From contig LSYV01000003.1 in the NCBI GenBank assembly GCA_001584585.1, positions 2,424,105 through 2,488,104 of the forward strand: a stretch of DNA of 64,000 nt. Reading direction: 5' to 3'. Both the position numbers and the translations under genes were made by a program. Below are positions 11,177 through 23,616 of this stretch, in pieces (the first letter of the stretch is position 1; each line of letters opens with the position of its first letter). The notes beneath the pieces are model-generated. The model ran no database searches, was not told the DNA's origin, and worked only from the letters and a program-made list of their open reading frames with translations. This DNA is from Gonium pectorale. Its lineage: Eukaryota; Chlorophyta; Chlorophyceae; Chlamydomonadales; Volvocaceae.

Positions 11177-14100
11177 TAGCAATCAAAGTCCAACCTGCAG
11201 GAATGTGGGAGAGGCCGGAAACATTCAGCACTTTCCCCGCCTGCTGGCCAAGCTGGTGTCCGTTGCACGTCGTCGAGAAACATGCCTGGTAATCATTGCA
11301 GAGAGGCACGAGCTCACCGTCGCAGCTGCTTCCTCGCTGTGGGCCCTCCAGCCCAGCGCTCTTGCTTGGCCCAGCTCAAACAATTACTGGGCGCGCCCGA
11401 AGAGGCGCCCCAGTCTGCTATGCTATTGCTGAACAGGAAATAAGACCGATACCGCGGGCACAACAAACAAGTCTTGCTGCAGGACCCGGGTTCCTGCGTG
11501 CGCGTCCCTTGCACGAGGTCGTCGACTCGCAGCAGCCAAAGCTCAGGACCCAAACGTCCCAGGGTACAGGTAGAAAAGGGAACCAGGCCTCGTGAGGTGA
11601 GGTCGAGTGGATTCCTGCAAGTAGGGTTGCAGTATCTAAACAGTTCCCGTCAAACCAGCTGAGTGAAACGAACTTTTAAGGCACAACGTGCGTCGCCAGC
11701 TCACATGAACCTGTTGCCCGTTTGCAAACCCCATGTGACATCCCGGCGTACTGTCCTTTTCCGGTCGCCCTTTACGAGTCCAGTGCACTTAAAAGTCGGT
11801 TTCTCATATTTACTGGTGTTGGTGTACTGCAACAGTCCATGAGCTGCTTCACGAGGAGGGTTGGGTACAATTTGGAGCCTCTGCACGCACTTTCGCGTTA
11901 TACGCATCAAGAATGCAAACATACCGGATATAAGCGCCACCCAGCGCCGTCAAGCAGCTCAAGCAAGGCCGGCCGATCGCGGAAGTGCTCACAGGTTTCA
12001 GCGTGGAGCGCGGTATGCATGTCGCATAGTCTTGATTTGGCATGGTATTGACAGATGCAGTTGATGCAACAACACCAGGGCATGGCAAAAGACGAGGGTC
12101 CATGGGTCGTAGGCGCCAACCCATACTTGTGGCAGAGGCCCTGGCCACAATGATGGACAAGTGCAGTACATTGTGCACGGACAAAAAATCACGTGCACAC
12201 CCGAAGATGCGACGTTTCCAGTAGGGCGCAGGGTAACATGGCGGGCGAAGGAGACCGTGCACGGGACCCAACACCGGGGCTCTGGATTCCAGGTCGGTTG
12301 GCGGTGGCACCGAAGAGATGAACGTGGTGGACCAATGGGGCGCTCTCCGAACTGCGAGCCGGTGTGGGTTACGCCTAGTGGTAAATGGCCGGGATGCCTT
12401 CTGCACGCCCAGGCGAGGATGCATCTGTTTTGTTTGTTGAAAACGAAAACGCATACGACAAGCGTAAGCGCGAAAATGATGGTGTCGTTGTAGGACCCAG
12501 CGCCAGAGGCAGTCGAAGGGGTGACGTCCCTGCATGTTAAGTCGGCGGCGACCACCACCGTAGCACGCCGTAGCCCCCGATGCGGCCCATAATTCTCTCT
12601 GGGGTGACCCTATGCAATGCCGTGTTGGGATGCGCCTAGTCTAGTCTGTTTTGTTTGTGTGCTGTGAACTCTAGACAGCCCTTTAGATAGACCGTTTCAG
12701 GAGCCGCGGCCGATACAAAGGCGTCTAGGCGTGTATGGGCCCCCTGATTGGGTTAAGCACTCGGCCACTGTTTCATTGCTTGGTTTGTCTGCTGGTGCTG
12801 CCTTGCTGNNNNNNNNNNNNNNNNNNNNCGCAATCACATGCGATACACCTGAAAAGCGTATGACCGTGTTGTAAGCGTAGTGTACCCATCCACAACGACT
12901 TTGAAAGGTGCGGTCAGCTGCTCTCCGGATGTATGATGCTATTGTATGTATCCGCCCGGACACCTCAAGAAAAGCGGCCGTTGCAAGCGCATACGGGCAC
13001 ACCAGCCCGGCTGTGTGCGGAGGACGAGCCAGGAGCGCAACCTGCTGCCTGGAGGGAGTGACGCCGAACATGTCTACCCTGACCCCTGACAGTCACCCGC
13101 TACGGGTGTTGGAGCCCAGGGCCCGTCTGCAGCATGGGCTGATCAGGCGCGCGGCCGCCGAGACGGTTGCGCGACGTGCAATATGGATTGGCCTTTAACG
13201 ACAGTTGCAGATACTAGATATACATGTCGACGTGATGCAGTCGATCAGTCGGCCAAGCCCGAGGCCGCCTCGGCGCCGGAGCGCGTTCCCACCTGAAACG
13301 CGTACTATATGTGTACGCGGTTACACATTGCTACACAAACAGCGATAGCCTAGCGCCCAAGGACAGATGAAATAGATCAAGGCAATCTGTATTAAATGCT
13401 CACAACCAACAAGCAGATACATTTCAACGTTTAAGAATCAGCTCCGCATCGTCTTATGAAGTAGACAGAGCCACCTCTTCACTCTGTGCGACTTGTATAT
13501 CTGCTTTTTTGGCTGATAAAACTCCCGGGAGTCTCAAACACTTGGCCCCGAAGCCACCGAAACCACACGCTTTGCCGAAACACACGCTGGCATACGACAG
13601 GCGGCATGTTGCCACGAGACCCCACTCTTACCGATAGAGTTCCAAAACCGAACTCAACGCATGACCACCGGGGCCCAGCAATACCCGCACCACAGCACAC
13701 CTACTGTTACTGCACAACCCAAACCGCGACTATGCAGCCCACGAAAGCGTTGGGACTGGCCCCTTACAAGCACCCCAATACAAACAGGTACCGCGTTGAC
13801 GAGGCAGCCTTGGCGCATCACACGTATAAGCCATCAAAGGAAGCCGAACACAAACGACACCTGACAACATCGACGATGCCTGCGTCTGACGCCGGACATC
13901 GTGAGCAGGTGAACAGAATGGCGTTCTTCGCCAGTTCCCATCTGATGCACAATGAAATGGCGGGGTCGGACCCTACCGGTGAACACAGCAGGGCAGACTC
14001 CGCTGTTTCGGCGCGGGCTCCTCCCCCAAGGCTTCGGTCTGCTGACAAAGCCTACTAAAACACACTAGTAGGCGAAGGCTGCGCCAGGCGAAGGCACTTT

Positions 14101-14573
14101 CCAGCCCAATAGACCGGATGGATGCCCTCCAGCTGGAAGCCAGCAAAAATAAAGCGATGCGACAACTGTTACCGGCTGTCATACGTCTAGGTATGATAAC
14201 GGGTATGCGCCCTCTCTGTCTAAACACAACATACCGTGAGATTGGCAAGTCGATAGTATGATCCCCAAAGTAGGCACCGCATAGGGGCCAGCAGTGGGCA
14301 GTACATCCCGATGTGAACCGAACTGGGGGGAGGGGATGGCTAAGGCATGGAGTGCACTTGGCCAGCAGAAGTAGCAGAGTGCTAGAAACAGTACTCTATT
14401 GTGGCAATAGGCCATACTACGTGGTCCGTCCCATGTGACCATGTAAAACGCAAGCATTGGGGACACCTTGCCACGCCCTCCGCTGCGCCGACGGCTGGAT
14501 GCGCAGGACGGGGGGAGTACAAAGCCAGCGAACCTAAATGCACAGGGTGGCATGCTGGCGCGCTGGGCGGTCA
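11177..14573. other. Intergenic stretch, no recognised gene
   Basis: Holds the upstream region of the SBP-box gene and the 3' side of the histone deacetylase gene. Open frames such as 11849-12535 (-, 228 codons) and 13486-14058 (+, 190 codons) show no domain, no biased composition and no convincing splice context. I treat them as chance frames, but an unrecognised lineage-specific gene cannot be excluded. A 20-base N gap lies at 12809-12828. Confidence 0.5.
12809..12828. other. Assembly gap (20 N)
   Basis: Twenty N; the round size suggests a gap of unknown true length. Confidence 0.95.
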
Positions 14574-17371
14574 TCATTCATAGGGGTCATGCCAGCCACC
14601 TCCCCCGGGCCCGACGCCTGTCCCGTCCCCCATGCCCTCCTCCTGGTCCCGGATGATGACGTGCTCACGCGCATACTTGCCAACGCGCTCCTCCAGCGGC
14701 TCCTCGTCGTAATTGTATCTGCGCGACAGGGAGAGGACGCGCGCATGGCGTATCACCGCGTCACAGGTAGGGACTGGACAAGGTTCCAGCGGCTTACCCG
14801 AGTACGGCAGGGGCACTGTCACAGGAACTGGCGTGCCAGCATGTACGACTATGGTACCCCAAACACTCTCCGAACAGCTCACCTGGGCACTCGGAAGTCT
14901 GGCGGCACCTCCTGCATCTGCACCCCCGGCGCGTGCTGCAGGTGGCGCAGGTACTCGAGCACCTCCCGTCGGATGCGCTCAATGTCAGCCTTGGTGTTAC
15001 TGTCATCCATAACCTGGACGGAAAGCAGGGCGAGATTGAAGCCACAAATGGAAAATTCTTTCCTTCCCGCAAGCGAACGCTGTGCGACTGTTGCAAATCA
15101 AACATAGCGCGTTGCTCAGCGTCTGGATGAACGTTCCCAACCATCCTTCGGTACGCCGGCCATGCACCTTGTGGGCGGACACGTTGAGTGAAAAGTCCGG
15201 CGCGAAGTACTCGTGATAGTCTGAGCGCGGCAGTTGCTCCGGCACCTGAGCACACATCAATAGCAGCGGCAGAGCAGGGAATCTAGGCATTGGCGCAGAT
15301 ATAGCGCGTGCAAGGCATGCTCCTGGGCAAGTCATGGGTTGGCAAGAAGGGTGCATGGATTGGGCGGGCAGGGCGACCCGAAGAGCACCCCTTGGTGCCC
15401 AAACACACCTGGGTATCCGTCAGGATTGCGGTCTCGTACGTCCAGCAACGCGCCACGTTGTGCTTGGTGTAGCCGCCACCCCCAGTGATAAGCAGCGGCA
15501 CCCCAAATTCCTTCATAAACCGGATGGCCTCGCCGTGGCCCCGCAGAGACATGTTGAAGCACCCTAGCCGGTCGTGCGCCAGCGAGTCGGCGCCTGTGAG
15601 CATTAACCCCAGGTCCGGTTGACAAACGCAGCTTTGAGAGTCGGAGGCTACCGCCGCCTGGAGCGAAAGCACGCACCCAGAACGAGGGACGCACATACTT
15701 CGCTCCTAATGGGGCCCCAAACAACGGGGATGAGCACGCATGCGAAACGGCCGACCTCCTAACGGTACAAACTAATCTTTGCGCCGGACGAACCTGCAAG
15801 GAGCACATTACGGTTGTCCAATCAGTACGCAAGGAGCACTCACCACACTGCATGACGATGGCGCCCGGCTGGAAGACTTCCATGACTCGGCGCATGATGG
15901 GTTTGAACAGCGCGTGGAAGGTGTCGTCGCTGGTACCGTCCTGGAGGCGCAACACGGCGGAGGGTAGAAAGGGAGCTGATGAGGGACAGCATTGCAAGAG
16001 TTCTCTCGTGCTCCTGCGAGCGTGTGGATCAAGAGGATCCGCACAGAATCACACGCATCGTGCACTGGGGTTGATTTGTATGCATCAGCAACTACGAGCA
16101 ACTTCAAGGAGAGCGTCTCACCTTGAGTGGAACGTTAAGGGTGTAATACTTGCCGTTCAGCTCGCCGGTGTCCGTTAGGTCGCCAGTTCCTGGGAAGAAG
16201 TAGTCGCCGTACTTGTGGAAAGAGACAGTCATTACCCTACCGCACACGGGCAGGGTAGAACCACAGGCTCGGGTCGTGTGTAGGGCCCAGATCATCGACG
16301 TGACCAAGCGACCTTTTGCTGGAAATACAACGAAGCACCAGGGCGTGAACTTCAACCCACCGCTTGCCCGGTGCCCATGGCATGCACCGCCCTAATTCCC
16401 TTCTTCAATCACACAGGTGCCACGACATCAACACAAAGCCCCGTATGCCGCGTGCCCTAACCTTCCTAATAAGTCAAGCACAGGGAAGTTGTTGATACCT
16501 CAACCTGGTTTGCTGTGAGCTGCCTAGGCAGTGGCTGTGGAGCGTGCAACTGCGTGCTGAACTCGGTCCCTGACGGTCTTACCGGTCCGTAAGATAGAAG
16601 GCCTCCTCCACGCCGTCCCCGTGGTGCACGTCGATATCGAGGTACAGCACCCGCGCGTGGTATTTCAGCAGCTCCAGGATGGCAAGCACTAGGTCGTTGA
16701 TGTAGCAGAAGCCCGACGCCTCGCCCTTCTTGGCGTGGTGCAGGCCCCCAGACCAGTTGATTGCGATGTCGCACAGCCCATGATTGAGCTTGACGGCACC
16801 CTCGATCGAGGCCCCCGCGTACAGCTGGCAGAACCTGAACAGTACGGCACACACCACCTGTATGAGCACGGCCCCAACCTCCGCCGCACCGCCCGCTGGT
16901 GTGATGGGGCACACGGGTGAGCCCGGCTTACTTGAACATGTTGTCGAACACGGGGCAGTCGTCGTTGAAATTGTACTGGCGCAGCTGGTTCGCATACTTC
17001 GCGGCGCTGTCCGGCGTAACCTTTGACAGGAATTCAATGTAGTCCTCGCTGTGGAACTGCGCCAGCTCGGCGGGGTGCGCCTTGCGGGGACGCTGCACAA
17101 CGTGCCCATGACACTTGAGTCCATGCGCACAAACCGAATCAGGATCCTTACAGCACTTACAAACACGTCCATCTTCTTATGCAAGCCGTAACCCAGCACC
17201 AGGTGGTGGGTCATGGCCAGGCGATGCGGCTTCATTGGGTGGTTCTGCCCGAAGTAAAACTCCTGGAACTCGCCTGCATGTATGCACCCTGATAAATGCT
17301 AGAACTCTTGACCTGCACGTCCAGCTGCACTTACTGTCATAGAAATAAGCGACCTTGTTCTTCCGGGACAT
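14574..17371 (-). CDS. Class I (RPD3/HDAC1-type) histone deacetylase
   Basis: Model: complement(join(14574..14718, 14883..15013, 15168..15245, 15409..15593, 15844..15940, 16122..16236, 16583..16834, 16932..17092, 17161..17273, 17335..17371)). It is 1,314 nt and 437 aa; all ten exons join in phase. The enzyme removes acetyl groups from histone lysines with a zinc ion, usually inside nuclear co-repressor complexes. Visible motifs in order: [10 protein letters not shown], the catalytic His pair H136-H137 (GGLHHAKKG), zinc ligands D172 and H174 (DIDVHHGDG) and D261 ([12 protein letters not shown]), and the active-site Tyr Y300 ([14 protein letters not shown]). Length matches the family (RPD3 433, human HDAC1 482). 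The C-terminal tail after the catalytic domain is short and Gly-rich, without the Lys/Glu tail of animal HDAC1. The first exon is 37 nt and supplies [12 protein letters not shown]. The next gene upstream is on the same strand. Confidence 0.96.
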
Positions 17372-18305
17372 TTTTGTCAAGCTGTTAGGCCCTATATAGT
17401 CTTGAGCAAATTGTAGCGCAAGTGATCAAGCGCTGAACCTTGTTTGCTCCGCAACCACGCCGCGCCGGAACCACAACGTCCGCCCCCCCCCCCTGGCGGG
17501 CAAGAACCTGGGAACCCAGAACCCGGGTGAAACCATTGTGCGAAAAGGAATGATAGGTCTTGGGACACGTTGTGTCTCGTACCCGCATCGGGCCGGCAGC
17601 ACACTGTCGCTCCCCTACGAATTCATGCAAATGGTTACCGCGCCGCACAGCCAAGCCTCGGTCCCAACCTTAGCGGCATCATCATCCCAGGGCTCCCCGC
17701 CTCACCCACGGTCCCCTCTCCTCTGTACCCAAGGTCCCCGAGTTGGTGCGTATGTGTGTAGTTCTCCCTTTAAGCCGTGTGGCATGCTTCGAGCATCGGC
17801 CCGCATTATTTTGCCTTTCGTAACTGCATATCTCTATGACACGCGTGTGCGCTATTGCCGTGTGGTAATCATGCTGAGCAGCTGGGCCCCTATCAAAGCG
17901 CTCGCCTTCTCCCTTTCGCACCCCAAGCAGACGCTGTTGGGCCTTGCGTACTGGCTGGCACAGAATTGTCCAGCTGAACGAAACAGCCGAGTGCTCCTAC
18001 CGTATGCCTTGGTACAGGGCCCAAATGTTGCAAACGCTGACCCGTCAGCTGTTACATGCATGAAAGACGTCAGCCAAGAGACTCCCCAGCTTGTGCTCAT
18101 CACAAGGCAACAGTACAAGGCAACACCAAAGGCATTGAAGCTGTGACGGGGATAGATGCTGCCGGTGGTCATGCGGAAACTAATGCAAGCCCCCACGAAA
18201 ACAAGCTTGCTGCGCCGCAAGCCCCCACACGGCTAACGCCAGGCGAACCGCTCAACAGATCACTGTTGTCCTGACCCGTCAGCAGCTCGGAATCGTCCAA
18301 GCCCC
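17372..18305. other. Intergenic: HDAC upstream region and 3' flank of the RRM/RS gene
   Basis: No recognised coding exon; the 202-codon plus-strand frame at 17538-18146 resembles nothing known. On the minus strand a TGTAA motif at 18052-18056 lies about 250 bases after the stop codon of the RRM/RS gene. TGTAA is the usual poly(A) signal of chlamydomonadalean algae, so this is a plausible 3' end. The HDAC promoter should lie in the left part. Confidence 0.45.
18052..18056 (-). terminator. Candidate TGTAA poly(A) signal of the RRM/RS gene
   Basis: TGTAA on the minus strand, about 250 bases downstream of the TAA stop at 18306. Known signal of volvocine algae; a five-base motif is weak alone. 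Confidence 0.35.
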
Positions 18306-21300
18306 TTAGTCCTCCTGCACCACCACCGAAACCTGCCTCTCACTGCCGTCGGCCTTCTCCGCCCTTTCCCGCTCCTCAACACCCAGGCCGTCGCCACCCG
18401 CATCCCCTGGAGAACGAGCGGGGGACGGTAGCACCACATCGCCCTGGACGACTGCCTGCTGGCCATCGGGTGCATCAGCCGCAGCCTCTGCCTGCACGCT
18501 GTTCCCAGCGCCCGTGTCAGCGTTATCCGCTGCCGTTTCCGCGTCACGCTCTGGGTCATCACGCTTCCTGCGCTTCTCCTTCTTTTCTTTTTTGTGCTTC
18601 GACTTCTTGTCGCGCTCCTCCACTTTCTTGCCACCTGCATTCTTGTCACGGCGCTCGCGGCTCCGGCTCCGGCTGGCGCTGTGGCTGCGGTCCTGCGGCG
18701 GCACAGCCTTGCGGCCCTGGCGACTCCTGCTGCGGCTGCGATTCCGCCCGTGGCTCCGGCTCCGGCTAGCCTTGCGTGCGCCCCGGTCGCTCTCCTTGGT
18801 ACGCCGGTCGCGGCTCCTAGACCTGCATAGCGCGTTTCCAAAGACAGATGTGGGTAGAGCTCAACAGCCGTACTGGAAATTTTCTTGTCCCCATGAGGCA
18901 AGAACTGAGAAACGACGCTGCCGCTCGGGGGCAGCTCGTGGATTGCCTCACCACTTGACGCACGAAAGGAAAGAACCCGGCCTCACCCATACCTGCTGCG
19001 GCTCCGCCCGCCACGCCGCTTCTCCCGGCTGTCGCCCCTCCTCCGGTCGCGCTCCCGCTCGCGCCGCATCCGCTGTGGACCAGGTAAGCCATGAAATATT
19101 CAAGCATCCTGGTGGGCTTCAACGCCAGGACAAGCCCCACCCTGTGACCATGTACTCAATTGATATCAAAGAAGTTATGATACGCAATCTTGAGCAAAGC
19201 CTGGTTTCAAGGTACTCCAGGAGGTTGACGCTGAAGTTCCCACTTCCCCGCAAAACCTCCTTCCGAGGCCAGTCATACCTCGCGCTCCCGCTCCCGCTCT
19301 CGTTCCCGCTCCCGTTCTCGTTCCCGCTCTCGCTCTCGCTCCCGCTGCCGTTGCCGCTCGCGACTGCGCTCCCGGCTGCGCGAGCTGCGCCTCCGGCGGT
19401 CGCGGGACCGCGACCTGTCATCCCTGTAGGCCGCCCGCCCATGGAGCAGCCTTTTAATGTGTTCAAGGGCGGGATGACGTCTTCCTAACATGCCTAGTTG
19501 GCCCCGTCAGCTGGCAGTGCAGATGCAAGTCAGGGCACCAGAGCCGCGCACGCTCCAACCAGGTTCACCTCCGAACTGTCGAAGACTGCAATGTAGCTGT
19601 AAATACAATTTAGAACATCAGGCATCCTGACCCTGGCCCCAGCGGACCTGCGATCTCGGCGGTCTCGCGACCTGGACCGTGAGCGAGAGCGTGGCCGCCG
19701 CCCGCGCGAGCGGCTCCGACTCCTGCTGCGGCTCCGACCACCTAGCCGCCTCGCCAACCGCGCGGCCGCCTCCTCCGCCTCCTTGGTGGGGTCCACGGAT
19801 CCCACACCATACTTGGCCATTGCACGCAGCTGAGCCACCTGCCGGGAAGAGTACGCCATGATAGCTCACGATGCATGCAGACACATTGGTTCGGCTTCCC
19901 CGAAATCTCAGTAATCTCCATACCGGTGGTAGCAACAACAGCATGCGCAAACCATGACGGGACCACCCATGACAAGCCCGCATTCTGACAAGGCCCGCCC
20001 TTGCGCGCCTGAGCTGCCAGCGCCGCCCCGCTCTTCATGGTCTGTTGCATCTGCTGGATCTGCTGCAGCTTGAGGGCCATGAGCGGGTTGGTGGCCATGG
20101 CCTCCTGCGCCACCGACAGGAATTGCACGCTGAGCGCCTTGTCGCCCAGCTGGTGCCCGTGGAGCGCCAGGGCGGCCTGCAGGGCCACCGCCATCGTGGT
20201 CAAGCCGCTGATGATGGAAAGGCAATGGTCTACGAAGCTTGAAGACACAAGTGACGAATGCGAGCATCGCGTAGCATGCGCGGGTTAGCGTGGGGATCAT
20301 GCACGCAAATCCTGCTACACAACTGCTGCCGTGCGGCCCACCCACCTGCGCGTCATGCAGGGCAGTCATCTCAATCATGGCCATATCCGTCCCAAGCATC
20401 TGCAGGTGCTGTACTGATCCAAGCACAGCAAAGAGCTGCTTCAGTTGGTCGGGCGTGACCTTCGTAGTGATGTTGGACACCAACAGCGTGCGCGCCTGCG
20501 GGTCCACCACCGGCGTCATGCCCGCTAGGCCGGGGAAGGCCGCTGCCATGAGCGGGTTGGTGGCGCTCAGAGCGCCGGTAAAGCCTGCCGCTCCGTGGGC
20601 GCCGGACAGGAGCCCCGCTGCCGCGAGCGTCGCCTGGGTGGAAAGAGACGCAGCGACCGAGGCCGCGATTGCGGGATTTATGCCGCCGGCCTGGGCGTTA
20701 GGTACACTTGTGAGCCCTGCTAGTCCCGAGCCCAGGGTAGGCAGCGACGCCGCCAGCCCTGGCAGAGCAACCCCGCCCGTCAGGCCTGCCATAGCCTGAG
20801 GGAGAGCAGGTGCGGTGGCCGACGGAACGCCAGCAAGCCCCGCTGTTGCCAGGGCCGCGGTGCCTGCAGCGATGGCCGATGATACCGCCGATGTGCCCGT
20901 GGGTGTTGAGCCAGGGGCAGCTGGTTGGGCCGGCGCGGTGGACGGGTCGGCGGGCGGCCCAAAGAAAACGGGGAATGGCGAGCCCTCAAGGGGTCGCCCG
21001 TTAATCTCCACCGACACGTTGTAGGTGCCCTTGGAGGGGGCGGTGTAGGTGGCGACGTACATGCCGTTGTCCTTATCCTCCACCTGCACGTCAATGTAGG
21101 TTGAGGCTGCGCCGCTGCTGGCCGGCACAACCTTGACGACGACGTCGTCCCCGCCCTCCTTGCACCGCTTGCCGTCCTCATCTTTACATGTAATGATGAC
21201 GTTGACGGGCGCGCCGGAAGCCCCTCCAGCAAAGCCAGGCCCAGACACCGTGCAGGCCCTGGGATCGGGTGGGCCAGGCGACTCGGAGCGGTCACTCTCC

Positions 21301-21455
21301 GCATCACTGTCGGCGTCTTCGGACTTGGCCTCCTTCTTCTGCTGTTGGCCCACTTTCTGCTCGTCACGCTTGCGCTTAGCCTCCCTGTCCTTCTCGATCT
21401 CCGCCAGCAGCGCAGTAACAAGGCTTCCTGCCGAGGGAACAATAGCCGACGCCAT
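18306..21455 (-). CDS. SR-like RNA-binding protein with filamin-type Ig repeat, RRM and RS tail
   Basis: Model: complement(join(18306..18822, 18993..19072, 19279..19423, 19648..19864, 19990..20176, 20346..21455)), about 751 aa. Residues ~1-60 are charged. Residues ~66-166 form a filamin/ABP280 Ig-like repeat (CTVSGPGF start, DNGMYVATYTAPSKGTYNVS, GSPFPVFF end). An Ala/Gly-rich linker follows. A single RRM spans about 319-393 (RNP2 TLLVSNI; second half AALALHGHQL, ALSVQF). The C-terminal third is RS/RE dipeptides ending in a Lys/Glu-rich region. RRM plus RS proteins act in nuclear pre-mRNA splicing; the filamin repeat is an odd partner, probably a protein-binding module. The exon 2 donor is uncertain: GT at 19990 or a GC donor (GCAAGG) giving 20005; both keep phase. 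The RRM junction was set by phase, joining ALHDAQ to AALALHG. An intron likely lies in the 5' UTR just before the ATG. Confidence 0.82.
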
Positions 21456-21660
21456 GTTACGTAGTTCTGCTACGTAAGGGGTGGGGGGTTGGGCGGGATT
21501 CGGCCTGCGATAGCCAGCATGAGAAGTGAAACGAGGCGTTAGCCGCTTACTTTTTACATCAATCATAATAGCAAATGTACCTGGATGTTCCAGTCGTTGT
21601 CCTGATGCCAGCTCAGCCCGCCTGAGCCGCCCGCGGCCGATCCGCTGACCCCGCAATACG
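21456..21660 (-). other. Probable 5' UTR exon and intron of the RRM/RS gene
   Basis: Upstream of the ATG at 21455, an acceptor (CCTTACGTAG) leaves only about 15 untranslated bases. About 115 bases further up is a fitting donor (ACATCCAG followed by GTACAT). Inference from splice signals only. Confidence 0.35.
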
Positions 21661-22615
21661 CCTCACACGCGTTCTGCAGGGGTGGAGGGTGGTTGGGACG
21701 AGGTCTGGGTAGGCGGTCGACCCGCCTGGGCGCGACCGGCCGAGCGCGGTCTAGGCCCGCTTTCCCGCCCGCCAGGCGCTATACAAGTGCATAGGTCCAA
21801 GCTCAAATACAGTGAGATATGCCACCCTCGAGCTGGGAAAGCTCTTTTCCTTGCAAAGAACGGTTATGGCAAGAAAGACCGCCATTCACTGTCGTGCTGT
21901 ACACAGCGTACGGCGAAGCGGATACTGGCATATCGCTACCCTCGTATCTCCCCCCTTGCTTATCCTTCCACCTCCCTTCGGTCAGCCATGGGACTGCCCT
22001 TGATATGAGTATGGCATGTGTTCTGAACGTGTTGCGAACACGCCTCTGCTGCTGGAGGTGACAGACGCGCAGCGGGGACATGCCAAGCGTGACGGCTGAA
22101 GCTGGGCTTTACTGTATCACCCGCCTCTCTCTACCCCTGCCTGCAGCCCCTCCCACTGCCGTCCCCTGGTTCTGCCCCGGCTGCTCGCCGGACCGCCTGC
22201 AGCTGCGGCCTGCGGGCAAAGGCGGTCACTCACATCGCCACCGCCCCCACCACCTCCACCAGACGCCGCACAACACCACCCAGCCCTCTCCCCGCCACCG
22301 AGCACGTCAACCCCGGACTCGGCCCCACCGCCGCGAGCCCAACCCCAGCTACTACGATCGCCGCCACCCCTGACGACGTGGCCGTACACTTCACGCGGGT
22401 AAATGGCCGGCTCTAGCCAGCCTCGGGGACTTGCCTACGACACACCTCCCAGGCACGCGTACTATGCGGGCACAATAAAGATGCACAAGCCTGCGCGCCT
22501 GCCATGCGCTCCCTGGCCTGCTCCCACGCATGCCCTGCGTCGGATGTCAGAGATGTCGTCAGCTCGTCACCGCTGCCCTCTATGCCCTGTCCACGGACTC
22601 CTGCCGACGCTGCCT
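21661..22615. other. Intergenic, no recognised gene
   Basis: Includes a Pro/His/Arg-coding low-complexity stretch at about 22230-22370 (C-rich). Should contain the promoter of the RRM/RS gene. Nothing else seen. Confidence 0.45.
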
Positions 22616-22618
22616 TAC

Positions 22619-22807
22619 GCACCGGGCCCTGGTCATGAGCACCGTGAAGTGCTTCAACGCCACCTGGCAGCGCCGTGGGAGGCGCACCACCGGTGGGTCA
22701 GCGGCCTGGAGGAGGAGTTCGTCCGGCAGGGCGACAAGGAGAAGTCCATGCACATGATGGTCTCGCCGCTCATGGACCGCTGTAAGGACGGCATCACAAA
22801 GTCGCAG
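22619..22807 (+). pseudogene. Frameshifted exon fragment of a cyclic-nucleotide phosphodiesterase
   Basis: The second part reads PWEAHHRWVSGLEEEFVRQG, then DKEK, SPLMDR and KSQ, which is the C-terminal half of the class I PDE catalytic domain (W..LEEEF.RQGD...SP.MDR...KSQV). The first part (ALVMSTVKC) is in another frame, so at least one indel separates them. Where the family has Cys-Ala-Asp, the Asp being a metal ligand, this copy reads Cys-Phe-Asn. The fragment ends in CAG followed by GTGCGG, where an intron could begin, so it seems to be a DNA-level copy of one exon and not a processed copy. No neighbouring PDE exons are visible on either side; a transposon relic follows directly. Confidence 0.6.
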
Positions 22808-23616
22808 GTGCGGGAGGGTGCGGGCTGCGGCTGGGCCTGCTAGGGCGGAAGCCGGATACTTGTCTGGGCATGGCCAGAGCGCCTGGTTGACGTCCATGAC
22901 TGTTTGTCGCAATGTTATAGACCACGCCCAATGAGCGGCGTGGTGCAAGCAGGGAGCCTGGATGCGTGCGTGCGTGCGTGTGCCAGCATCGCTGTCGTGA
23001 GCTCGTTCCATCGCTTCATTCAAGCGAAAGTTTAAGGCACCCACGTGTGACTGCGCGTTGCCATGTTTCTGCTGAATTCCGGGTGAACCGCGCGCTCGTC
23101 GGCACCTGGGAAACAGTCTCTGATATGCATCTCCGTATGCGCGCGATGGGCATGGGAGCACAACGGCAAGTAGCCCATCCCGGTCGCCGCGTTGGGCTCC
23201 ATGGGTGCTTACGATTTCACCCGGCTTTGTACCAACATCCCGCTTGATGGCGCCCTCTGCCGGACTATTGACAAGCTAACCCGCGCCTGCCTGGACCGGC
23301 TGGACGGCTTCGCGGGCATTGAGGTCCTGACTACCCTCCCAGCCCGCCAGCGCCCCAATGCATGGCCTGTCCCACGCGACGTTATGATAGCGTTCGGCTA
23401 CATCAACCGGTTTCCTGATGACCTGCCATCCCTCAGCCATGCGCACCTGCCTAACCGGATGCGAGGCGACCAGCAGCATTGTGGCCTCCACGGGCTGTAC
23501 CCTGCCTGCCTTCAGGTCGACCCTCAACAGCATTCCCATGCGGCAAAACCCCGACGCTTTGCCGTTCCTGGACATCCTCCTGGTGATGCGCTCGGCACCT
23601 GATGGCACCGCCCGCA

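Noticed and set aside
11849..12535. 228-codon minus-strand frame in the gap between the SBP-box and HDAC genes
   Set aside because: No family resemblance, no supporting splice context, and a competing frame (11998-12558) of similar length on the same strand.
13486..14058. 190-codon plus-strand frame
   Set aside because: Composition looks random and no domain is visible; kept only as a note in the intergenic entry.
19273..19491. Tandem hexanucleotide-like repeat (cgctcc/cgctct run) as a separate microsatellite
   Set aside because: It is the coding sequence of the Arg-Glu repeat of the RS tail and needs no separate explanation.
23410..23420. CTGATGA in the Penelope relic, as in hammerhead ribozyme cores
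   Set aside because: Hammerheads do occur with Penelope-like elements, but the matching GAAA and stems are missing and the bases code for the RT DDL motif.
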